NCBI RefSeq assembly: GCF_002007115.1
Contig: NZ_MVAD01000002.1
Span: forward strand, 682,001-746,000
DNA: 64,000 bases
From: Massilia sp. KIM
GTDB taxonomy: Bacteria > Pseudomonadota > Gammaproteobacteria > Burkholderiales > Burkholderiaceae_D
Reading direction: 5' to 3'
The notes below the pieces were generated by a model that was given only the letters and a program-made list of their open reading frames with translations, made no database searches and was not told the DNA's origin. Position numbers and translations under genes: made by a program. Shown one piece after another: positions 57,878-64,000 of the stretch. Within the stretch, counting starts at the first letter, position 1. The number at the start of each line of letters is the position of its first letter.

Positions 57878-60775
57878 TCAGCGCACCCTGAGCAGGCGCA
57901 GGCCGTAGATGTCGAAGCGGTTCGACGGTCCTTCCACCCCACCCGCCGCGCTGAAGCTGCGGTTGCTCTCCAGGTAGCTCATGTTGTAGAAGTCGCTCAG
58001 CTCGACGCGGTAGCTGCCGGCCGCCAGGCGGGCGGCGAGCGGCGTCGAATAGACCGTCGGCGTATTGGTCTTGGCCAGCGGGGCGTGCGGCAACTGCACC
58101 ACGCCCTGGGCCACCAGCTTGCCGCGGGCATCCTTCACCGTCATCCACTTCACGCCGCCGCTGATGCCCAGGTTCACCTGGTTGGCGCTGTTGTGGTAGC
58201 GGACCTGCACCTGGTAGTTGCCCGGCTGGGTCACGCGGATGGCGTCGACGGCGAAGCGGTCGTCCGGCTTGCCCCAGCCGGCCAGGTGGGGCTCGGCGAA
58301 GCGCGCGCTCGGTGCGCTGGGCTTGAGGTTCGCGCTCACCCGCTTGTCGGTCACGGCGATCGCGATGCCGGCATCCACGCAGCGCGGGATGCTGTGATGG
58401 CTGCGGTTGCCGGAGTCGGCGAAGCGGGCCTCGACCGCGTAGCAGGCGGTCGGGCTGGAGGCCGTGTCGAGCCAGTTGCCTGCCGCGAGATCGCGCGCCA
58501 CTGGCTTGCCGTCGCGGTAGACGGTGTAGCGCACTTCGCCCGCGCCGCCGCCGTCGAACTGCAGGCTGGCGCGCCCGCTCTCGTACTTGAGCACGGTGAT
58601 GGCCGGGTCGCGCGGGCCGAAGGTGGCGCTCGATTCCACATAGGGGTCGGCGCTCACGCGGCGCAGCGCCGCCTGGGCCGGCACCAGCTTGCCCAGCACG
58701 ATCTCGATCTGGTTGTTGTCCGCCAGCTCGGCCAGGCGGACGCTGTCGCCGGCCGGCTTGCCGTTCACCAGGATTCGTTCGACCGCATAGTGGCCGTCTT
58801 CCTTGGTCGCATCGGGCAGCCGTAGGGGCAGGTCGATGCGGCGGCCGTGCAGGCGCAGTTCGTGCAAGGCGATCTCCGGCGCAGCGCCGAACATCTCGCG
58901 GCGCAGCTTGGCCGTCACGAAGGGACGCAGGGTAATGCCGTCGTCGCTGGCGGCGACGCCGAACACGCCTTCGACCACCATGCCCAGGTAGGCGCCCACG
59001 GACCACAGCTGGCGTTTGGAGTTGATGACCGGTCCGATCAGGTTCGGGTTCTTCTCGTCCAGCAGCAGCGGCTGTCCGGACAGCCACTCGAGGTTCTCCA
59101 TGTTCGACATGTTGAGCGCGGCGCCGCGCATCAGGGAGTCGTAGGCGGCGTCGGCGGCCGGCGCGTTGCCGGCCTTGGCCGCCGCGCGCAGGCCGTAGGC
59201 GGTGACGAAGGGCCACAGGGCGCGGTTGTGGTAGACCGGCATGCCCTGCTGCTGGGGCCAGATCACCGGCGCGCCCATCGGGCCGTGCGGGTAGCGCGTC
59301 AGGATGCTGCGCGCGCGCTCGGGGTCGGCCACGCCGGTGAGGATGGCGAGCGACTGGCCGAGCCAGTCGAACTTGTGCATCGGCGCGCCATCGAAGTGGG
59401 CGGCGGTGAGGCTCGAATACATGCCGGCGTCGTCCAGCCACAGCTGGCTGTTGATGGCGCGCTTGAGCTGGGCGGCCCAGTCCTCGTAGCGCCGGGCGCG
59501 CGCGCTGTCGCCGCTGTCGCGCGCCAGGCGCGCGGTCAGGCGCAGGGCCTGGTAGTGGCCGACGTTGGTCGACAGCGCCTTGCTGCTGGCCATGGAGGCG
59601 AGGTCGGACGGAATCCAGGACGCGTAGGTCTGGTCGCGCCAGTCGAGGAAGGATTGCTCGCCGGTGTACAGGCCGGCAACCGGGTCGAAGGCGGCGATGC
59701 GGTCGTTCTCGACGGTATTCACCAGGGCCTTGAAGGCCTGCCGGGCGAAGGCCGGGCGCTCGGCGGCGGGCAGTGTGCGCAGCACTTCCTCGGCCGCGAA
59801 CGCCCAGGTGATGCGGTCGGTGCTGACCGGCCAGCTGCCGCCGCTGCCGGTGTCCTGCACGATCTGCAGGCCGTCGGCGCTGCCGGCCACCTGCGGCGCC
59901 TTGCCCACGCCTTCGCGCCAGCCGGAGAGCTTGAACAGCAGCGAGTTGCGCACCCGCTGCGGGTCGAGCAGGGCCAGGCCCAGGTCGGCCGCATAGGACA
60001 GGTCGCGGGTCCACACGTAATGCCACTTCTCGCCGGTCTCGAAGCATTCGCAGGGCACCGGCTGGCCGCCGTTGTAGTTGCCGTCCTTGATCTGGCTGAC
60101 CGAATCCAGGCGCATCTCGGCGCCGGCCAGGGCGAACAGGGCGTCGAAGGCCAGGTTGCCGCTGCGCACGCGCGGCAGGCCGGGCTGCTCGCTGTATTCG
60201 CTGAACTGCGGACCAGGGTCGCGCAGGCTCATGGTGGTCGAGTGGGCGTAGCGGCGCAGCTCCGCCTTCGGGTCCGGGGTGGAGAAGCGCGCGGTCTCCT
60301 GCTTGCCGTCCCAGGTCGGCCAGGTGAGGGCGGCCACGGCCTCGCGGCCCGCGTGCGGGTCCGGCGCCTTGCCGGCCTGGGCGTCCTCGAGGCGCACGAC
60401 GCGCAGCCTGGGCGCCTTCGGATCGCTGGTGTCGACGGTGAAGCGGTAGGTGCCGGTGCTGCGCACGAACAGGTAGTCCTCGGCGCCCGCCTCGGTCTCC
60501 AGCGTGTAGGCCGTGCCCGGGGCGACGGTCACGCTCTTGGCGGGATCGACCACCCACTCGGCGCTCCAGTCGCGGCTGCCGACCTTGAAGGCGTGGTTGC
60601 CGGGGCTGACCAGGATGTCGGCCTGGTAGACGCCCTTGCCCTGGTGGACCAGGGCGTTGTCGGTGCCCCAGCCGTTGAAGGCGCCGCGGATAAACAGTTC
60701 ACGCGGTGCCCCGTCCTGGGCGGAGGCGCCGGCGCAGGCCAGCAGGACCGCCAGGGAAATCGCGGCCCGCTTCAT
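57878..60775 (-). CDS. Six-hairpin glycosidase with N-terminal glycogen-recognition domain
   Basis: 965 aa, exported (signal peptide MKRAAISLAVLLACAGASA). Residues ~25-75 look like a glycogen-binding (CBM48/AMPK-like) module: ELFIRGAFNGWGTDNALVHQ, PGNHAFKVGSRDWSAEWVVD. The large middle part (~205-650) is an (alpha/alpha)6-barrel glycosidase of the GH15/GH63-like fold, with KWHYVWTRDLSYAADLGLAL, WLDDAGMYSSLT, ALWPFVTAYGLRAA and ENLEWLSGQP. The last ~140 residues form a beta-rich module (VQVRYHNSANQVNLGIS). Its ATG overlaps the cyclomaltodextrinase stop by 4 bp (ATGA). Release of glucose from maltodextrin is the likely role. The catalytic acids and CAZy family need alignment. Confidence 0.8.
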   Translation of the reverse strand: MKRAAISLAVLLACAGASAQDGAPRELFIRGAFNGWGTDNALVHQGKGVYQADILVSPGNHAFKVGSRDWSAEWVVDPAKSVTVAPGTAYTLETEAGAEDYLFVRSTGTYRFTVDTSDPKAPRLRVVRLEDAQAGKAPDPHAGREAVAALTWPTWDGKQETARFSTPDPKAELRRYAHSTTMSLRDPGPQFSEYSEQPGLPRVRSGNLAFDALFALAGAEMRLDSVSQIKDGNYNGGQPVPCECFETGEKWHYVWTRDLSYAADLGLALLDPQRVRNSLLFKLSGWREGVGKAPQVAGSADGLQIVQDTGSGGSWPVSTDRITWAFAAEEVLRTLPAAERPAFARQAFKALVNTVENDRIAAFDPVAGLYTGEQSFLDWRDQTYASWIPSDLASMASSKALSTNVGHYQALRLTARLARDSGDSARARRYEDWAAQLKRAINSQLWLDDAGMYSSLTAAHFDGAPMHKFDWLGQSLAILTGVADPERARSILTRYPHGPMGAPVIWPQQQGMPVYHNRALWPFVTAYGLRAAAKAGNAPAADAAYDSLMRGAALNMSNMENLEWLSGQPLLLDEKNPNLIGPVINSKRQLWSVGAYLGMVVEGVFGVAASDDGITLRPFVTAKLRREMFGAAPEIALHELRLHGRRIDLPLRLPDATKEDGHYAVERILVNGKPAGDSVRLAELADNNQIEIVLGKLVPAQAALRRVSADPYVESSATFGPRDPAITVLKYESGRASLQFDGGGAGEVRYTVYRDGKPVARDLAAGNWLDTASSPTACYAVEARFADSGNRSHHSIPRCVDAGIAIAVTDKRVSANLKPSAPSARFAEPHLAGWGKPDDRFAVDAIRVTQPGNYQVQVRYHNSANQVNLGISGGVKWMTVKDARGKLVAQGVVQLPHAPLAKTNTPTVYSTPLAARLAAGSYRVELSDFYNMSYLESNRSFSAAGGVEGPSNRFDIYGLRLLRVR

Positions 60776-62619
60776 TGCAGCTCCAGGACCAGGCTGGCCT
60801 TGGCCGGCAGGCGCAGTTCGCTGCGCAGGTCGAAGGTCTTGCCGCTCAGGACGTCCTTGCCCGAGGCGACGCCGGACAGCATCTCGCGGAAGCGATCGAC
60901 GTCCAGCACCATCTCCTTCGGATTGTTGTTGAAGGCGACCAGCACTTTCTTGCTGCCGTCGTAGCGGAAGTAGACGTAGGTGTTGTCGCGCGGGCCGTAG
61001 TGCATCAGCTTGCCGTGGTGGATGACGGGCTGGCCCTTGCGCCAGTTGACCAGCTTGCGCACGAACTCCTGGGCCTCGCGCTGGCGCGCGGTGAGGCCCT
61101 TGCCGGCGAAGGCGTCGATCCTGTCGCCGGCCCAGCCGCCGGGGAAGTCGCTGCGGTAGCTGATGTCGTTGCGCTCCTTGGTGGCGCTGGTCATCAGGAT
61201 CTCGTCGCCCACGTAGAACTGCGGAATGCGCGGCATGGTCATGATGAACACCAGGTCCATCTTGTACTTGTCGAGGTCTTCGCCCACCACGCTGTAGATG
61301 CGCGACATGTCGTGGTTGTCGGCGAACAGGACCAGGTTGCCCGGCTCCGGGTAGAGATAGTCGAGCGAGAGCGTCTCGTAGACTTCGTTGAAGACGTTGC
61401 GGCCTTCCTTGTCGGCCAGGGCGTTGCGCATCGCTTCCGACAGCGGGAAGTCCATCAGGCTCGGGGTGGAGGCGGTGTAGCCGTCGAAGTTCTGCTTGCC
61501 GCGCTGCCAGCGCGCCACCACCGGCACCTTGGTGCTCCATTCCTCGCCCACCAGGTTGAGCTTCGGGTATTCCTGCATCAGGCGCTTGGTGTACTGGCTC
61601 AGGAAGGCGCCGTCGGAATAGCCGAAGGTGTCGATGCGCAGGCCCGACAGGCCGGCGTACTCGATCCACCAGATGTTGTTCTGGATGAGGTAATTCGCCA
61701 CCAGCGGGTTGGACTGGTTCAGGTCCGGCATGCTCTGCACGAACCAGCCGCGGGTGAAGTTGTCGCTGTCTTCCTGCGAGGCGTAGGGATCCTGGACCGC
61801 GGTGCGGTGGTGCTGGGTGGGCACGAACTTGCCGTAGTTGACCCAGTCAGGCGTCGGCAGGTCCTTCATCCACCAGTGGTGGCTGCCGATGTGGGACAGC
61901 ACAACGTCCTGGATGATGCCGATGCCGCGCTGCTTCGCTTCGCGCGACAGGCGCACGAAGTCTTCGTTGCTGCCGTAGCGCGGGTCGATCCGGTAATGGT
62001 CGGTGGCCGCGTAGCCGTGGTAGGAGTAGCTCGGCATGTTGTTCTCGACCAGGGGTGTGGGCCAGAGCTGGGTGAAGCCGAGGCCGGCGATGTAGTCGAG
62101 CTTTCCGATGATGCCGGCGATGTCGCCGCCGTGGCGCCCGCCGCCGTTCTTGCGGTCGCCCTTTTCCAGCATGTCGGGCGTGCTGTCGTTGGACGGGTCG
62201 CCGTTGGCGAAGCGGTCCGGCATGATCTGGTAGATCGCGTCCTTGCTGGAGAAGCCGGCGCGATTGGCCGAACCCGGTTCGCGCGCCAGCAGGCGGTAGT
62301 TGTAGCTCGCGCTGCGGCCGCCGGCGCCGGCGAAGCGGATCTCGAAGCTGCCGGGGCGGGCGTCCGCACCCACGACCAGGTCGATGAACAGGTAGTTCTT
62401 GTTCGGCACCCGGGTCACCGAGGCGATGCGCACGCCGGGGTAGGACAGGCTGGGCTCGAGCTCGGCGATACGCTCGCCATGGACCATCAGCTGCAATTCC
62501 TTGTGCTGCATGCCGGCCCACCAGAACGGCGGTTCCATATGGGCGATGGCGGAAGTCTGGGCGTGGGCGGCGAAGGAAGCGCCGAGGAGGAGGCTGGCGA
62601 GGACGTGTCTCATGATCAT
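60772..62619 (-). CDS. GH13 cyclomaltodextrinase-like alpha-amylase
   Basis: About 615 aa, exported (LLLGASFAAHA signal). An N-terminal beta domain (PFWWAGMQHKELQLMVHGE) of the cyclomaltodextrinase type is followed by the GH13 barrel. The conserved regions are GIIQDVVLSHIGSHH (I), GLRIDTFGY with the nucleophile Asp (II), LNLVGEEW with the acid/base Glu (III) and LFADNHDMSR (IV). AIYQIMPDRFANGDPSND is characteristic of the group, and the C-terminal domain ends FDLRSELRLPAKASLVLELQ. Start codons at 62631, 62619 and 62613 are in frame and none has a strong ribosome site; 62619 is used. It is the first gene of the two-gene operon. Confidence 0.9.
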   Translation of the reverse strand: MIMRHVLASLLLGASFAAHAQTSAIAHMEPPFWWAGMQHKELQLMVHGERIAELEPSLSYPGVRIASVTRVPNKNYLFIDLVVGADARPGSFEIRFAGAGGRSASYNYRLLAREPGSANRAGFSSKDAIYQIMPDRFANGDPSNDSTPDMLEKGDRKNGGGRHGGDIAGIIGKLDYIAGLGFTQLWPTPLVENNMPSYSYHGYAATDHYRIDPRYGSNEDFVRLSREAKQRGIGIIQDVVLSHIGSHHWWMKDLPTPDWVNYGKFVPTQHHRTAVQDPYASQEDSDNFTRGWFVQSMPDLNQSNPLVANYLIQNNIWWIEYAGLSGLRIDTFGYSDGAFLSQYTKRLMQEYPKLNLVGEEWSTKVPVVARWQRGKQNFDGYTASTPSLMDFPLSEAMRNALADKEGRNVFNEVYETLSLDYLYPEPGNLVLFADNHDMSRIYSVVGEDLDKYKMDLVFIMTMPRIPQFYVGDEILMTSATKERNDISYRSDFPGGWAGDRIDAFAGKGLTARQREAQEFVRKLVNWRKGQPVIHHGKLMHYGPRDNTYVYFRYDGSKKVLVAFNNNPKEMVLDVDRFREMLSGVASGKDVLSGKTFDLRSELRLPAKASLVLELQ

Positions 62620-62650
62620 TGGGGCGTCCATGCCGCCCGCATGCCTGTCC

Positions 62651-62667
62651 GTAGTCAGACTACAGAC
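62651..62667. promoter_or_regulatory. Palindromic element GTAGTCnnACTACAGAC, copy 1
   Basis: GTAGTCAGACTACAGAC, 20-35 bp from the GH13 start codon. GTAGTC and GACTAC form an inverted repeat. A near-identical copy lies at 62885-62901. Confidence 0.5.
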
Positions 62668-62776
62668 CAGGAGGACATGCCGCTGCGGAGAAGAGCGCCT
62701 GTGGTTGTTGTGTTGTAAGGAGAATACACGAGAAATCCTGGCGTTTCCAAACCGGTTCATCTAGTCAAAGTACATG

Positions 62777-62786
62777 TTAGCGCTAA
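62777..62786. promoter_or_regulatory. LacI-type palindrome TTAGCGCTAA
   Basis: A perfect 10-bp palindrome within ATGTTAGCGCTAAAG, close to operators of LacI-family maltose regulators (TGTTAGCGCTAACA-like). It sits between the divergent GH13 and TonB-receptor promoters. Confidence 0.5.
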
Positions 62787-62883
62787 AGTCTAGACAAGTG
62801 ACGACCTTTCCAATGCCGACTGGCGGCTTCAGGCGCACCAAGGCGGTGCAAAACGGTGTCAAAATGCAACGAAAAAGTGCGTT

Positions 62884-62908
62884 TGTAGTCGTACTACAGA
62901 CGTCTGTA
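62884..62908. promoter_or_regulatory. Palindromic element copy 2 overlapping TACAGACGTCTGTA
   Basis: TGTAGT-cgt-ACTACA (62884-62898) repeats copy 1 and overlaps the perfect 14-bp palindrome TACAGACGTCTGTA (62895-62908). It is ~95 bp upstream of the receptor -35. Confidence 0.5.
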
Positions 62909-63001
62909 CGGCTCGCTGTAGCCCAAATACAACGGGGATGCCCCTGAAATACGGCGAATCTGTGAAAAACATGCCATTATCGTAGCGACAAGCAACTCGC
63001 G

Positions 63002-63029
63002 TTGACAGTGCATCTAGTTTTAATACAAT
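63002..63029 (+). promoter_or_regulatory. Promoter of the TonB-receptor gene
   Basis: TTGACA (63002-63007), a 16-bp spacer and TACAAT (63024-63029), nearly consensus sigma-70. The transcript would have a ~98-nt leader before the ATG at 63134. Confidence 0.8.
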
Positions 63030-63133
63030 ATCGTACTTAGAACTGAAGTAAGCGTTCGCCGGACGTTGCCGTGTCTCAGAGTCGCGTGTAGTTTCCGGAA
63101 ACAACAATTATTGGTCTGATCAGTGAGGGGACA

Positions 63134-64000
63134 ATGAAGATTTTCGCAACCAAGCGTGCCGCCAAGCCGGCCCGTCTCGCATTCCAGCTGAGCCCAGTCG
63201 CCGCAGGCTGCGCTGTCATGATGATGTCCGCGTTCGCGGGTCAGGTGCACGCGCAAGCTACCTCGGGCGGTGAGGGCGGCACCGGCGCCTCGACGTCGCC
63301 GATTTCCACCGTGACCGTGACCGGTATCCGTTCGGGTATCGAAGCCGCGATCTCGGTCAAGCGCAATTCCAGCTCCATCGTCGAAGCCATCTCGGCCGAA
63401 GACATCGGCAAGCTGCCGGACACCACCGTGGCCGAGTCGATCGCCCGCCTGCCGGGTGTGACCGCCCAGCGCTCGCGCGGCAACGGCCGTGCTTCCGACG
63501 TGTCCGTGCGCGGCCTGTCGCCGAGCTTCAACGGCACCCTGCTCAACGGCCGTGAAATGGCTTCCACCGGCAACGCCCGCAGCCCCGAGTTCGACCTGTT
63601 CCCGGCCGAACTGATGGGTGGCGTGGTCATCTATAAAACCCCGGACGCGAGCGTCATCGGCCAGGGCCTGGCAGCGACCATCGACCTCAAGACCGTGCAG
63701 CCGCTGGACTTCAGCAAGCGCGTGCTGGCCGCCAGCTACAAGAAGAGCCGCATCGGCGTGCGCAGCAAGGGCGAAGAGGGCGATGGCAAGCGCTACACCT
63801 TCTCCTACATCGACCAGTTCGCGGACCGCACCATCGGTATCGCCCTGGGCCTGACCAAGTACGACGAAACCGGCGGCGAGCAGCGCAAGTTCGACGCCTG
63901 GGGCGGCTACACCGAGCGCCTGCCGTACAACGGCCAGAACGTGCTGGTGCCGGGCGGCTTCACCGCCGACACCGAAGTCGCATCGGAAAAGCGTGACGGC
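63134..64000 (+). CDS. TonB-dependent receptor, N-terminal part (3' truncated by window edge)
   Basis: 289 codons are visible with no stop. A long signal region (KIFATKRAAKPARLAFQL then AAGCAVMMMSAFAGQVHAQA) is followed by TVTVTGIRSGIEAAISVKRN and a plug domain (AISAEDIGKLPDTTVAESIA, LPGVTAQRSRGNGRASDVSV, GLSPSFNGTLLNGREM, PAELMGGVVIYKTPDASVIG). This is the oligosaccharide-receptor type common in Xanthomonas and Caulobacter (MalA-like). The barrel begins near the window end. GAGGGG precedes the ATG. Divergent from the GH13/glycosidase operon, it most likely imports maltodextrins for it. Confidence 0.92.
   Translation, partial: MKIFATKRAAKPARLAFQLSPVAAGCAVMMMSAFAGQVHAQATSGGEGGTGASTSPISTVTVTGIRSGIEAAISVKRNSSSIVEAISAEDIGKLPDTTVAESIARLPGVTAQRSRGNGRASDVSVRGLSPSFNGTLLNGREMASTGNARSPEFDLFPAELMGGVVIYKTPDASVIGQGLAATIDLKTVQPLDFSKRVLAASYKKSRIGVRSKGEEGDGKRYTFSYIDQFADRTIGIALGLTKYDETGGEQRKFDAWGGYTERLPYNGQNVLVPGGFTADTEVASEKRDG

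Larger units (their letters stand above)
62620..63133. promoter_or_regulatory. Divergent regulatory region of the maltodextrin locus
   Basis: 514 bp without a gene. On the minus strand TTGGAA, an 18-bp spacer and TATTCT could drive the GH13 gene. It also contains CG-centred palindromes AACCGGTT (62750-62757) and TTAGCGCTAA (62777-62786), and two copies of a GTAGTC..ACTACAGAC element. The TonB-receptor promoter is listed separately. Confidence 0.6.

Overview
The window is GC-rich, densely packed DNA. Its gene content (gudD glucarate dehydratase, pepN, fbp, a phasin, MdlAB-type exporters, a MocR regulator, TonB receptors and starch-degrading enzymes) best fits a free-living, polysaccharide-degrading betaproteobacterium of the Massilia/Telluria type (Oxalobacteraceae). 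This is inferred from families and codon bias; no 16S gene is present. I see no CRISPR array, integrase or intact insertion sequence.

Layout. 1-3901: the end of a GH3 beta-glucosidase, a LacI-family regulator and gudD, whose promoter carries two identical palindromic operators. 3902-4441: a repeat-rich spacer with a terminator, a decayed ~26-bp tandem repeat, a perfect 31-bp inverted repeat and six 22-bp units. 4434-8983: a DUF4136 lipoprotein divergent from pepN and fbp. 9067-10434: tRNA-Thr(CGT) followed by an unusual zinc-ribbon gene and an empty stretch. 10435-15969: a Fur-boxed DUF2325 gene, a Ser/Gly-rich DUF883-like protein, a MocR regulator, a papain-like protein and an AhpD-like protein. 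16002-20236: an RND efflux pair. 20355-21649: a shortened DUF1800 protein and a candidate small RNA.

21670-27095 (minus strand) is a compact envelope operon: two SGNH esterases with the interrupted layout of peptidoglycan O-acetylesterases, an acyltransferase-3/SGNH fusion and an SLT lytic transglycosylase. 27259-35466 (minus) is a second block: two tandem M1 metallopeptidases, a DUF6702 protein, a TonB receptor and a 2OG-Fe oxygenase. 35620-37940 holds a GAF histidine kinase and an M29-like peptidase.

38154-46116 (plus) is the most unusual block: five tightly spaced genes for a zinc-ribbon protein, a vWA-like membrane protein with a degenerate metal site, a small membrane protein, a 1206-residue tubulin/FtsZ-superfamily GTPase ending in a GYF_2-like domain, and a zinc-ribbon/polyproline/membrane protein. 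It looks like a cytoskeletal or membrane-remodelling system. A second perfect 31-bp inverted repeat of the 4224-4308 family follows it.

46276-57840: a small lipoprotein, a TPR-GGDEF diguanylate cyclase, a DUF2243 membrane protein, mdlAB, a phasin, a cytosine-deaminase-like amidohydrolase, two GNATs and a lipid kinase. 57878-64000: a maltodextrin locus in which a GH13 cyclomaltodextrinase and a six-hairpin glycosidase diverge from a TonB receptor that runs off the window, with several palindromes between them.
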